Source: Streptomyces noursei (GTDB taxonomy: Bacteria; Actinomycetota; Actinomycetes; Streptomycetales; Streptomycetaceae). From it: DNA of 64,000 nucleotides. Below, one piece after another: positions 26,885 to 34,995 of the stretch. The DNA lies in NCBI RefSeq assembly GCF_016917755.1, contig NZ_CP070326.1:7874001-7938000 (forward strand). Reading direction: 5' to 3'. How positions within the stretch are numbered: position 1 is the stretch's first letter; each line of letters begins with the position of its first letter. Position numbers and translations under genes: made by a program. The notes beneath the pieces were generated by a model. It saw nothing but the letters and a program-made list of their open reading frames with translations, was not told where the DNA came from and did no database searches.

Positions 26885-27604
26885 GTGACACCCGCGCAGT
26901 GGGAAGCATTGCTCTACGACTGGCACAACGCCCACCGGCTGCGCCGGCAACGCAACGACACCGCCTATTGGGCCCGCCTGACCGAGCAGCACGACACCGT
27001 GCTGGTCCTCGGGGCCGGCACCGGACGCGTGGCGAGCACCCTGGCGCACCCCGCGCGACGCCGGGTGACCGCCGTGGACCTCAGCCGGGAGCGACTCGCC
27101 AGGATGCCCCGGACGCCGGGGCTGCACCCGGTCTGCGGGGACATGCGCAGGCTCCCGCTCCGGGGATCCCACGCCACCGCCGTCATCCCGTACTCGACGC
27201 TCCAACTGCTGGTAACGCCGCACGATCGGCAGCGGGCCCTGGCGGAGACCGCCCGCGTCCTGGCGCCTGGGGGCTCCATCCATATCGATGTCAGCGAGAG
27301 TTTCGACGCGCGGACGGAGACCGACTGGCAGATCGGTCTCGCCGAGCCCTGTCGCGAAGCCGGCGGCCCGGTGGAGGAATGGGAACGGCACCGGCTGCAC
27401 GCCGACCACGTGGTGATCGAGAAGCAGTTCCGTCGATCCGGCCGGGTACTGACCGAGGTGACGGAACGCTGGGCCTTCCACAGCGCGCTCAACCTCGCCG
27501 AAGCGCTCGCGCAGGCGGGCTTCGAACTCGTCGGAATCGACCGCGGATACGGTACGGACCTCTCCCCCCACCGCCTCATCTACCACGGCCGCCGCACGCA
27601 TTGA
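26885..27604 (+). CDS. Class I SAM-dependent methyltransferase
   Basis: This methyltransferase has 239 residues. SAM motif I is TVLVLGAGTGRVASTL near residue 40, and the acidic residue binding the ribose is in VTAVDLSRER. Motif II is HATAVIPYSTLQLL, and motif III is RVLAPGGSIHIDVSES. The C-terminal strands (RRSGRVLTEVTERWAF) form the substrate cap. The start is a GTG behind AAGGAGC. It is divergent from the biosynthetic operon over the 859-bp gap and could be an O- or N-methylating tailoring enzyme for it. It shares no operon with the cluster, so that assignment is open. Confidence 0.85.
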   Translation: MTPAQWEALLYDWHNAHRLRRQRNDTAYWARLTEQHDTVLVLGAGTGRVASTLAHPARRRVTAVDLSRERLARMPRTPGLHPVCGDMRRLPLRGSHATAVIPYSTLQLLVTPHDRQRALAETARVLAPGGSIHIDVSESFDARTETDWQIGLAEPCREAGGPVEEWERHRLHADHVVIEKQFRRSGRVLTEVTERWAFHSALNLAEALAQAGFELVGIDRGYGTDLSPHRLIYHGRRTH

Positions 27605-27743
27605 GCCTCGGCGCCGCACCGACTTCCGGCAACTGGGCCGGTGAACTCACCGATGACTTCGGCGCCTTCGATGCCGTTCACCCGGTCGACGCTGTTCGCG
27701 CTCTGCGCGCTGTTCGAGCTGTTCGCATCAACGCCCCCTGGCC

Positions 27744-27934
27744 GTAGGCACGCTCTCGGAAACTCAAGGCCCCTTCCTCGCCTACATCCGCGACATCAAG
27801 TACGCGGCCGTGACCGGTCTTCGCGGACAGTGTCTCGACGTGGGACGAGGACGAGGGCTCCAGGCACATACCTGGGAGCTGTACACGCGCAGGGCGCTTC
27901 CCGAAAACACCTGCCGGGCCGACTGTGATCTGTT
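27744..27934 (+). pseudogene. Short remnant, possibly of a methyltransferase
   Basis: One frame without its own start reads ETQGPFLAYIRDIKYAAV followed by GLRGQCLDVGRGRGLQAHTW and ELYTRRALPENT. The LDVGxGxG stretch looks like SAM motif I with the middle Cys changed to Arg. The reading then runs into unrelated sequence. There is no Shine-Dalgarno or upstream part, so at best this is an internal piece of a lost gene. Identification is weak. Confidence 0.3.
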
Positions 27935-27945
27935 AGCAATCGAGG

Positions 27946-28338
27946 ATGGAACCCGATCGCGTCACCGATGAACGGCTACATGGTGTGCTCGCCGAACTCA
28001 TGGGCAGGGAACCGCTGTTCCACAGGCCGGAGTTCGGGATGTCGCGAGCCGATTTCGAGGCCATGACGGCGCCCGACTTCTGGGAAACGGGTGCCTCGGG
28101 GCAACGCTACAGCCGCGCGTATGTACTCGATGTCCTTGAGGAGCGCTCTCAGGAGCCACCCGTCGAGGAGTGGGAGACCTCCGACTTCCATTGCCGGGAG
28201 TTGGCCGCCGATCTGTATCTCCTGACGTACACCCTGGTGCTCAACGGGCGGAGAACCCGCAGGTCAACGATCTGGCAGCAGGCGAGCGACGGGTGGCGCA
28301 TCGTTTACCATCAGGGCACCCCCGTCCAAGACGAATGA
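27946..28338 (+). CDS. DUF4440 / NTF2-like protein
   Basis: This is a 130-residue protein of the SnoaL/NTF2-like DUF4440 kind. An N-terminal helix (LHGVLAELMGREPLFHR) is followed by the strand-rich cone (FEAMTAPDFWETGASGQRYS, then LAADLYLLTYTLVLNGRRTR and GWRIVYHQGT). Members bind small ligands or act as isolated enzymes of varied function; no catalytic residues can be assigned. It ends just before a strong hairpin at 28483. Confidence 0.75.
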   Translation: MEPDRVTDERLHGVLAELMGREPLFHRPEFGMSRADFEAMTAPDFWETGASGQRYSRAYVLDVLEERSQEPPVEEWETSDFHCRELAADLYLLTYTLVLNGRRTRRSTIWQQASDGWRIVYHQGTPVQDE

Positions 28339-28482
28339 CGGGCGAGCGTTTCCCTCAATTCCCAGCAGCCACAACAGAATATGACGCCACCTGAAAACCA
28401 CCTACGCCTCCGCGCCCGCCCCTCCCGGAATTCCGATTATTTCTGCTCATTGCCGGGTATCGATGCGGACATTGGGCTGCCG

Positions 28483-28502
28483 AGCCCCCGCATGAGGGGG
28501 CT
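28483..28502. terminator. Hairpin between the DUF4440 gene and the ABC operon
   Basis: A perfect 7-bp GC stem, AGCCCCC / GGGGGCT, with a 6-base loop lies 145 bp after the DUF4440 stop and about 60 bp before the ABC start. It could end the upstream transcript or attenuate the operon that follows. Confidence 0.4.
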
Positions 28503-28561
28503 GCGAGCGGCCGCCACTCGTTGGACATGTGACGCTGTCGATGTAGGGCTGTCGCTGCGGG

Positions 28562-29185
28562 GTGGGGGCGGGAAGTGCGTTGGACGTCAAAGGTGTGCAC
28601 CATGCTTATGGGCGTCGCGTGGTGCTGCGCGGGATCGACATCAGCCTTCGGCGGGGCGTGGTGGCCGGCATCGTGGGCGAGAACGGCGCGGGCAAGTCGA
28701 CTCTGTTGAAGATCCTCGCCGGTGAACTGCGTCCGCAGCGCGGCGTCGTCGTCCACCGCGGCCGCTTCGGGTACTGCCCACAGGACGTGGTCCTCAACGA
28801 CGCCCTCACCGTCCGACAGCACCTGAAGTTCTTCATGACCGCCTTCGGCCTCTCGGATCTGTGCCGCGCCGAGGGCCTCATGGAGGTGCTGCGGTTCTCC
28901 GAGTACGCCGACGAACGCGCCGGAGTGCTCAGCGGCGGCACCCGCCAGAAGCTGAACCTCACCCTCGCCCTGATGCACGATCCCCAGGTGCTGCTGCTGG
29001 ACGAGCCCTACCAGGGCTTCGACTGGGACACCTACCGGCGGTTCTGGGACCTCGCGGCCGGGCTGCGCGAGGCCGGCCGGTCCGTGCTGGTCGTGTCCCA
29101 CCTCGCCTACGACACCGGCCGCCTCGACGAGCTGTGGTACCTGGAGGGCGGAGTGCTGCGCCCGCGGGCGGAGGCGGCACCATGA
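28562..29185 (+). CDS. ABC transporter ATP-binding protein
   Basis: This single nucleotide-binding domain has 207 residues. It has Walker A VGENGAGKSTLLKIL, Q-loop YCPQDVVL, ABC signature LSGGTRQKLNL (a conservative variant of LSGGQ), Walker B PQVLLLDEPYQGFD, and the switch His in LVVSHLAYDT. The start is a GTG at 28562; a TTG at 28580 is an alternative, and neither has a strong ribosome site. The stop overlaps the permease ATG (ATGA). It probably powers the one-permease exporter encoded next. Confidence 0.9.
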   Translation: MGAGSALDVKGVHHAYGRRVVLRGIDISLRRGVVAGIVGENGAGKSTLLKILAGELRPQRGVVVHRGRFGYCPQDVVLNDALTVRQHLKFFMTAFGLSDLCRAEGLMEVLRFSEYADERAGVLSGGTRQKLNLTLALMHDPQVLLLDEPYQGFDWDTYRRFWDLAAGLREAGRSVLVVSHLAYDTGRLDELWYLEGGVLRPRAEAAP

Positions 29186-29997
29186 GGCGGCACCTGACCT
29201 TCTTCGTGACGGCTGCCCGGTACGACCTGGTCATGCACGCCCGCAATCGGTTCGCCATGTTCCTGGTCGTCCTCTACGTCCCGGCGTGGGTGACCCTCGC
29301 CCACGCGGCACTGCCCGACAAACCCGCACCCGTCCGACTCAACTCCACCGGCGAGTTCCTCTCCCCGCCCGGCGACCAGCTCTCCCAGATCACCGGCGCC
29401 CTCAACGCCGTCACCCTGATCTCCGGGTTCATGATGTTCGCCGCCACCTTCAACGGTGGACGCTTCGACCGACGACTGGCCATGGCAGGCCACCCCCGCA
29501 TCCACCTCGCCCTGGCCAAGACCACCTCACTGGCACTCGCCTGCGCTGCCGTATCGGTCTACGCCACCGCCGTCACCTGCGCGGCCTGGATCCCGCGCCA
29601 GCCGGCGCTGCTGGCCACCGCGCTGTTCTGCGACGCCATGACCTACGGCGCGCTCGGTGTCCTCTTCGGGTGCGTACTGCGACGGGAGGTCGAGGGCATG
29701 TTCGCGATGGTGATGACCAGCATCATCGACGTCGCGCTGCAGAACCCCATCGCCAACACCGGCGCCAACAGTCCACTGGTCCGACTACTGCCGTCCTACG
29801 GGAGCATGCAGGCCGCCACCGGTGCGGGGTTCACGAACGGCACGATGGCGAGTTGCCTGGCCGTCCAGACGCTGTGGTTCGCCGGTGCCGCGCTGCTGGC
29901 CCTGCTGGCGTTCCACCGCCGCACCCGCAGCGCCTTCCCCAGGACCCGGCGCCCTCGGACACCGACCCGCCGCCGGCCGGCACACGGTACGCGATGA
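29182..29997 (+). CDS. ABC transporter permease
   Basis: This is a 271-residue membrane protein with about six helices, including MFLVVLYVPAWVTLAHAAL and LNAVTLISGFMMFAATF. Later helices are LALACAAVSVYATAVTCAAW, GALGVLFGCVL and LWFAGAALLALLAFH. This is the ABC-2/MacB-independent export permease type, with a long extracytoplasmic loop after helix 1. The start overlaps the ATPase stop (ATGA). The Arg/Pro-rich tail is cytoplasmic. The transported compound may be an isoprenoid, given the polyprenyl synthase downstream; that is inference. Confidence 0.85.
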   Translation: MRRHLTFFVTAARYDLVMHARNRFAMFLVVLYVPAWVTLAHAALPDKPAPVRLNSTGEFLSPPGDQLSQITGALNAVTLISGFMMFAATFNGGRFDRRLAMAGHPRIHLALAKTTSLALACAAVSVYATAVTCAAWIPRQPALLATALFCDAMTYGALGVLFGCVLRREVEGMFAMVMTSIIDVALQNPIANTGANSPLVRLLPSYGSMQAATGAGFTNGTMASCLAVQTLWFAGAALLALLAFHRRTRSAFPRTRRPRTPTRRRPAHGTR

Positions 29998-30055
29998 GCA
30001 CACTGCCCGGCCTGCGCCGGGCGGACACGAGACGAGGTGAGGGGAGGGCCCTGCG

Positions 30056-30555
30056 GTGCTGTTGCGACGATGGCTCGACGCGGCGGGGATCCATGCCCCC
30101 GTCCTGCGCCCGTGCTACACGGTGTGCATCCGTGACATCCACAAGTGTGATGAGGGGAGGGCCGGTTGGTGGGCGCTGCGGGCGGCGCCGGCGGCGCTCC
30201 GACCGCATGTCGCGGCGCTGGTCGTCCACGGGTACAAGGCCGACGCGTGCGCCGACACCGGGCCCGTCGAGGAGCGGGCGCGTCGCCTGGACGCGTATGG
30301 CACGGCGGCTCTCGCCGCGATCGAGTCATCGCCTTCGAGGCCGATCGCGTCCGGCACCGCCTCCCCGCCCTGGTCACCGCCTTGGACGACAGTCCCGCCA
30401 GTGCCTGGACCGACGCCATGGGCCGGCACTGCACACTGCTGCTCGGCCTCGTGCGCGCCGCCGGCGCCGACCTGCTGCACCGGCCCGTACGCCCGCCCGT
30501 CTCCGCGCTGTTCGACGTGTGGCAGCGCCAGTGGCGCACCATCATCCCCTGCTGA
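30056..30555 (+). pseudogene. Frameshifted unknown gene in the ABC/prenyl operon
   Basis: The GTG at 30056 opens a frame reading IHAPVLRPCYTVCIRDIHKC and PHVAALVVHGYKADACADTG. Near 30325 the sense shifts by one base to VIAFEADRVRHRLPALVTAL, which ends at DVWQRQWRTIIPC (30555). Joined, this would give about 166 mostly helical residues with several Cys. I do not recognise the family. A single-base error or a recent mutation are both possible; the rest of the gene looks healthy, so it may be functional in relatives. It sits between the permease and the polyprenyl synthase genes. Confidence 0.5.
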
Positions 30556-30572
30556 ACCCGAAAGGCCCCCGT

Positions 30573-31547
30573 ATGACCGCCACCGCCTCCCGGCCCACCG
30601 ACCCCCTGATCCCGCTCATCGAAGCCGAGCTGATCCGCTCGGTCGGCAGTGGCGAAGACCTGTTGGAAACAGCATGCCTGGACGCCCTGTTCCCCGGCGG
30701 CAAACTGCTGCGCCCCACGCTGTGCGTGGAATCGGCACGGGCGGTGGGCGGCCGGGCCGAGTCGGTGCTGTCCTTCGCGGCGGCCATCGAATGCCTGCAC
30801 GTGGCCAGCCTCGTCCACGACGACATCGTCGACCAGGACCCGGTACGCCGCGGGCGGGCGTCGACCGCCGAACGGTTCGGCATCGCCGAGGCCCTGCTCG
30901 CCGGAGACGGGCTGTTCACCGCAGGGTGGGCGGCCATGCTCCGCGGCGGCCCGGCCGATCGTGTCCTGGCCGCGTCCCGGGCGATCGCCGAGGCGGTCCA
31001 CGCCATGTGCCGCGCCAGCATGCGCGAGATCGAGATCCGCGAGGACCTGACCTGCGGGCGGTCGGCCGTACTGGAGGTGATCCGCGGCAAGACCGCCGCG
31101 CTGACCGGCGCCGCCTGCCGGGCGGGCGCGATCCTGGCCGGCGCGGCACCGGAGCAGATCGACGCCCTGCACCACTACGGGGAACAGCTCGGCATGGCCT
31201 TCCAGATCCGCGACGACCTGTTGCCGTACACCGCCGACGACGCACTGACCGGCAAGTCCGCCGTCAGCGACGTCGCCAACCGCCAGCCGACGCTGCCCGT
31301 CCTGCTCGCCTACGAGTCCGCGGACGCCCACGACCGCCGACACCTCACCGAGATCTTCCATGGCACCGTCGATCTCGCCACGGCCCACCGTGACCTGCTC
31401 GACGTGCTGGCCCGGACCGGCGCCATCGCCGAGGCGGCACGCCAGGCGCGAGCCTGCGCCTCCCAGGCACGCGCGGCCCTCGGCGGCCTGTCGGCCACCG
31501 GGCGACTCGCCCGGCTGGCGGACTCCGCCGCCGACCGCCACCAGTAA
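30573..31547 (+). CDS. Polyprenyl synthetase (isoprenyl diphosphate synthase-like)
   Basis: This all-helical trans-prenyltransferase has 324 residues. The start segment FPGGKLLRPTLCVES contains the GGK and LRP conserved residues that bind diphosphate. The first Asp-rich motif is LVHDDIVDQDPVRRG. The second is AFQIRDDLLPYTAD, where the usual final Asp of DDxxD is replaced by Pro. K in IRGKTAAL and GKSAVSDVANRQPTLP are also kept. It should condense allylic diphosphate with IPP, but the altered second motif may change product or activity. The ATG at 30573 follows AAAGG. It is the last gene of the ABC operon. Confidence 0.88.
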   Translation: MTATASRPTDPLIPLIEAELIRSVGSGEDLLETACLDALFPGGKLLRPTLCVESARAVGGRAESVLSFAAAIECLHVASLVHDDIVDQDPVRRGRASTAERFGIAEALLAGDGLFTAGWAAMLRGGPADRVLAASRAIAEAVHAMCRASMREIEIREDLTCGRSAVLEVIRGKTAALTGAACRAGAILAGAAPEQIDALHHYGEQLGMAFQIRDDLLPYTADDALTGKSAVSDVANRQPTLPVLLAYESADAHDRRHLTEIFHGTVDLATAHRDLLDVLARTGAIAEAARQARACASQARAALGGLSATGRLARLADSAADRHQ

Positions 31548-31781
31548 CCGGAACTGCTGCCGGAGCTGGTGCCGGGGACGGCCCCGGGGACGACCCCCGA
31601 GCTGGTGCCCGAACTCGCGTCGGAGCTCGCCCAGTTGGGACTACCGACGCATTGCCCTCCGCGGCGCCACAGCCGAGGTAGGGACTTCCCCACCCCGTTC
31701 CAGGGGGCCTGTCGGAGTGCCGGAGACCAGCGCAGCATGATGCGCTGGCCGCACGGGATTCGTGTGACGGAAGGTGGACAG

Positions 31782-32465
31782 GTGAAGAGTCGGATCGGGT
31801 ACTGCGCCTGGATCGTGGGGGTGGGGCAGTTCTTCACCGCTCACGTCGTGGTCGAGTCGGCCTGGGCGAGACCGTACAGCTGGGCACGGAACAACATCAG
31901 CGACTTGGGCAACGCGCTCTGTGCACTGCAGCCGGATCCCGAGCCGCGCTACATCTGCTCTCCCGAACACGGCCTGATGAACGCCTCGTTCATCGCCCTG
32001 GGAGTGCTGCTCGTCGTCGGCGTCGCCCTGGCCGGTGGCGTGGTGTGGCGCAGGGGACCGCTCGCGGCCGGGTCCCGGCTGTTGCTGGCCGGCGCCGGCG
32101 TGGGATTCGTGTTGGTCGGGCTGGCCCCCGCTGACGTCAACGAGAACCAGCACGTCCTGGGCGCCCTGCTCATCATGGGGACGGGCAACATCGGGCTCCT
32201 GCTGGCCGCGTTCAGCCTGACGGATCGCCTTGCGGGCCCACTGCGCTGGGGTACCGGCCTGCTGGGCGGCGCAGCGATCGCGGCCTTCGGGCTGTTCCTG
32301 ACCGAACGCTACCTCGGCCTCGGTATGGGAGGCATGGAGCGCGTCGCGGTCTTCCCCCTCCTGGTGTGGGCGCTGACTGTCGGCGTTCACGGTCTCGTCC
32401 GCCGGCCGGACCGCCGACCCGGGGCGGTGTCGGCACCGCGCCTCGCGCAGCCGCTCCGCCGATGA
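31782..32465 (+). CDS. DUF998-type membrane protein
   Basis: This six- or seven-helix membrane protein has 227 residues. It contains the family pattern RNNISDLGNALC between helices 1 and 2, then GLMNASFIALGVLLVVGVAL, a loop AGVGFVLVGLAPADVNENQH, and the later helices GALLIMGTGNIGLLLAAFSL and GGAAIAAFGLFLTER. These are typical of DUF998 proteins, whose function is unknown. A GGAAGGTGG site favours the GTG at 31782 over upstream starts. A small EF-Tu-like frame follows. Confidence 0.75.
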   Translation: MKSRIGYCAWIVGVGQFFTAHVVVESAWARPYSWARNNISDLGNALCALQPDPEPRYICSPEHGLMNASFIALGVLLVVGVALAGGVVWRRGPLAAGSRLLLAGAGVGFVLVGLAPADVNENQHVLGALLIMGTGNIGLLLAAFSLTDRLAGPLRWGTGLLGGAAIAAFGLFLTERYLGLGMGGMERVAVFPLLVWALTVGVHGLVRRPDRRPGAVSAPRLAQPLRR

Positions 32466-32516
32466 GTCACCACGCCGTTCGGCCACTCCGGCACCGTCCG
32501 CGCGAGGCTGACCCTG

Positions 32517-32810
32517 TTGGGGGCCGACGAGGGCGCACGCCGGAGTGCCTTCTCGGGAGATGGTCAGCTCAGACCCCTGTGGGACATCGGTGGCCGCGCC
32601 GCAGACGGACAACGAGAGGTGCGCATCGCACGTCTTTGGGTGGAGTGCGTCCAAGAACTCGGTCCCGGCGAGACCGCCGACGTCCGGCTCGCTCCCCTGA
32701 GCCCCGAGCAGTGGCGGCAACTGAACCCCGGTGACGTGATGACCATGCACGAGGGCCGGCCTGCGGTCGGCACGGCCACCGTGATCGAGGTCCGCCCGCC
32801 TCGCGCCTGA
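32517..32810 (+). CDS. Small EF-Tu-domain-like protein
   Basis: This short protein (about 97 residues from a TTG) reads SGDGQLRPLWDIGGRA, then RIARLWVECVQELGPGETAD and PGDVMTMHEGRPAVGTATVI. That order resembles small Streptomyces proteins annotated as EF-Tu-like beta-barrels. Coding-like sequence continues upstream (TVRARLTLLGADE) to a TGA at 32463 without an ATG or GTG, so the start is uncertain and could be the CTG at 32508. Its role is unknown. A strong hairpin follows. Confidence 0.5.
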   Translation: MGADEGARRSAFSGDGQLRPLWDIGGRAADGQREVRIARLWVECVQELGPGETADVRLAPLSPEQWRQLNPGDVMTMHEGRPAVGTATVIEVRPPRA

Positions 32811-32823
32811 AGCCTGCGTGTCG

Positions 32824-32859
32824 GCCTGCCTGCCCGTCCACACACGCGGGCAGGCAGGC
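32824..32859. terminator. Strong bidirectional hairpin
   Basis: A perfect 13-bp inverted repeat, GCCTGCCTGCCCG / CGGGCAGGCAGGC, with a 10-base loop starts 14 bp after the EF-Tu-like stop and lies before the end of the minus-strand NmrA-like remnant. Its position between convergent genes fits a two-way terminator. Confidence 0.75.
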
Positions 32860-32968
32860 GGTCCGTGGAACGGTGGCGACGTATACGGCACGAAGCCGGC
32901 GAGCGAGGATCGGCGTCACGCAGGAGAGGGACGGCGCCGGTTGGAGCGACGAGCGCGGACGTGGGTGG

Positions 32969-33498
32969 TCATCCCGTCCATCCGGTGTGGTGCAGCCAGT
33001 CGTCGAAGGTCATCAAGTCGGGGTGGAGGCGTCGGAGAAGGGTGATGTCCCGGTCTCGGCGGTAGAGATCACGGTCGGCGAAGAACCGGAACATCGCTGC
33101 GTAGTCGTGGCCGAAGTCAGGTACGGCGGCGTGCAGTTCGTCGTGCGACATCGGGAGGTAGCCGCTGGGGGTGCCCGTGACCTGGGTGAAGGTAGCGGCC
33201 GCTCCGCGGCGGTCAGCAGCTCCAGGCCCTGCCGATACTCACCCACGGCGCTGCCCGTCGCGAAGAAGTCGGTGTTGGCGAACACGCGGTCGGCCTGCCC
33301 CATCAGGGCGTCGAAGGCCGCTGGGTCTAAGCGGACCAGTCGCAGGCGGTGGGGCGCGGTGGCGGCGAGTTCGGTGGCATGAGCGGACTCCGGGTGTCGG
33401 GTGGGGACGGTGATGGTGGCGTCGGTGGTGGCGAGCAGGTGCTGGATCACGTGGCTGCCCATGGCTCCGGTGCCGCCCACGACGAGGACGTGGGTCAT
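32969..33498 (-). pseudogene. Broken NmrA-like NAD(P)-binding gene
   Basis: The ATG at 33498 starts a clear NAD(P)-binding fold (VLVVGGTGAMGSHVIQHLL) through about residue 105 (GEYRQGLELLTAAE). The frame then changes near 33190 to TFTQVTGTPSGYLPMSHDEL and the C-terminus FDDWLHHTGW. Together only about 175 residues remain; NmrA proteins usually have 250-300 and carry a middle section that is missing here. So there is an internal deletion with a frame change at the joint. Its ATG overlaps the stop of the upstream deacetylase (ATGA). Confidence 0.75.
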
Positions 33499-34223
33499 CG
33501 CGTAACTCCCTGGTAGGTAAGGACGTGTCCGACGTGGGCGTGGACGGTCAAGTGGAAGACGCCTGGGCCGGGGGCGGCGCGCAGGTGGTCCAGCAGCACA
33601 CGGTGCAGGTCGCGGTAGGCGTACGGGCCTGCCGCGGCGCTGCGGACGTCGGAGTGGTCGCTGTGCATGAGGGAGACCAGGGGGCCGTGGGCGGTGGGCA
33701 GGACCTGCGGAAGGTCGTGGTCGTTGTGGTCGCCGGTCCAGCGGTAGCCGGCCTGGGTGAGGAGATCGCAGGTGTGCTTCGAGCCGGTGGCGCGCGGGCT
33801 CGTCCACCCGGTGGGCGAACGCCGGTGACTCGCTCGATTACGTCGGTGCAGCGGCGGATGTTGTCCCGCTCGGTGTCCACGTCGAGCAGCGCGGGTACGA
33901 CGTCCTTAAGTCCAGGAGTGCCCGGCGATCTCGTGCCCCGCCTGGTGCACGGCCGCCACCGTGTCGGGGTACCGCTCGGCGACGAGGCCGTTGACGCCGA
34001 CGGTGGCGGGCAGGTCACCGAGGGTGTCGAGCAGCCGCCAGATGCCGGTGGTGACGCCGTAGTCGACCCAGGATGCGCTGTGCGTGTCGTCGACGCCGGA
34101 CAGCGGCCACGCCGCGGCCATCGGCGCGTAGGCGGGACCGTGCCCTGGTGACCACAGTTCCAACGCAACTGTGACCAGCGCGGCGACCTTCTTCCCGCCC
34201 GGCCAGTCGATCTCTGTACTCAT
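33495..34223 (-). pseudogene. Broken polysaccharide deacetylase (PuuE-like)
   Basis: The first 105 residues from 34223 are a normal start of a NodB-type deacetylase (KKVAALVTVALELWSPGHGP, then YGVTTGIWRLLDTLGDLPAT and HEIAGHSW). A frame change at about 33910 continues into DVVPALLDVDTERDNIRRCT and VIERVTGVRP, and a second at about 33815 into KHTCDLLTQAGYRWTGDHND and HVGHVLTYQGVTR. The gene order and ATGA overlap with the NmrA-like remnant survive, but no intact product can be made. Two separate frame changes make sequencing error unlikely. Confidence 0.75.
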
Positions 34224-34272
34224 GCGTTTCCCCTGATTCGGTAGCTTCCGCTGGGGACGCTAATGAGGCGGT

Positions 34273-34290
34273 AGGTACCTTCAGGTACCT
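34273..34290. promoter_or_regulatory. Double palindrome, probable HxlR operator
   Basis: Two copies of the 8-bp palindrome AGGTACCT are separated by two bases (34273-34280 and 34283-34290). They lie 23 bp before the HxlR start and 50 bp before the divergent deacetylase remnant. A tandem palindrome in the shared gap of an HxlR regulator is a likely binding site; the assignment is positional. Confidence 0.65.
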
Positions 34291-34312
34291 GGCAGCGGGC
34301 TAGCATCGGGGC

Positions 34313-34663
34313 GTGCATGAGTACTCCGGCAGTGTCTTCCTCGCTGACTGCCCGGCTCGGTTGGCGATCGAGATCATCGCCGACAAGTGGGCGGTGGTCG
34401 TGTTGTTCGCATTGAGTCGGGAACCGTGCCGGCACGGCGAGTTGGTCGATCTGATCGGCGGGATCTCCCGGAAGGTGCTGACTCAGACGCTGCGGCGGTT
34501 GCAGGGTTACGGCCTCGTCGACCGCCGTGCCGAGGCCGGGAAGGTCGAGTACGTGCTGACGGACTTGGGCCGGACCCTGGTGCAGCCGATCGCCGTGCTG
34601 ACTCAGTGGGCCCACGAGCACGGCGGGGCCGTGGTGGAGTTCCAAGAGTCCGAGACGGGCTAG
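34313..34663 (+). CDS. HxlR-family transcriptional regulator
   Basis: This small winged-helix regulator has 116 residues. The N-terminal Cys typical of HxlR proteins is in LADCPARLAIEIIADKW. The DNA-binding core reads REPCRHGELVDLIGGISRKV, then LTQTLRRLQGYGLVDRR, with a wing AEAGKVEYVLTDLG. Many HxlR proteins sense electrophiles or redox state through that first Cys. It is divergent from the deacetylase/NmrA remnants and shares the double AGGTACCT site with them. With those target genes broken, it may now be an orphan regulator. Confidence 0.88.
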   Translation: MHEYSGSVFLADCPARLAIEIIADKWAVVVLFALSREPCRHGELVDLIGGISRKVLTQTLRRLQGYGLVDRRAEAGKVEYVLTDLGRTLVQPIAVLTQWAHEHGGAVVEFQESETG

Positions 34664-34995
34664 GACGCGTCGTGCTCGTGGCGGTTGGGCGGCCCGGCTC
34701 GTCGTGATCGAGCACCGTGGCGCGGTGGCGCGAAGCGTGGAGGCGTCAAGGCGTGGGAGGTGCTGTCGCGTCTGGCGCCGCACAGGCATGTGCCGGTGCG
34801 GGGCGCCGGCGTGAACGGGACCCCATGCCTCACATCGTGCGGTTGCGGCGTGTGCGGGAGGCGTAACCTCGGGCGCTCCAGTCATGTGACGGGCCGGAAA
34901 TTCGCCCTCCCTACGGTGCTGGTCGTAGGTCGTGCCCGCCGCCGGTGGGGCGGTCCTGGCTGGGGAAGGCACACGCACCGCGGAGTGGGGTTTCG
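34664..34995. other. Leader region of the nitrate reductase gene
   Basis: No gene was found in these 332 bp. The stretch 34863-34901 holds a GlnR-like box (listed separately), so this is most likely the promoter region of the nitrate reductase. Confidence 0.5.
34863..34901 (+). promoter_or_regulatory. GlnR-type nitrogen control box
   Basis: The sequence contains GTAAC-n6-CGCTC-n7-GTGAC-n6-GAAAT. The second half (GTGAC n6 GAAAT) fits the known actinobacterial GlnR consensus gTnAc-n6-GaAAc closely and the first half weakly. It lies 95 bp before the nitrate reductase start; GlnR is known to control nitrate assimilation genes in streptomycetes. Confidence 0.6.
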
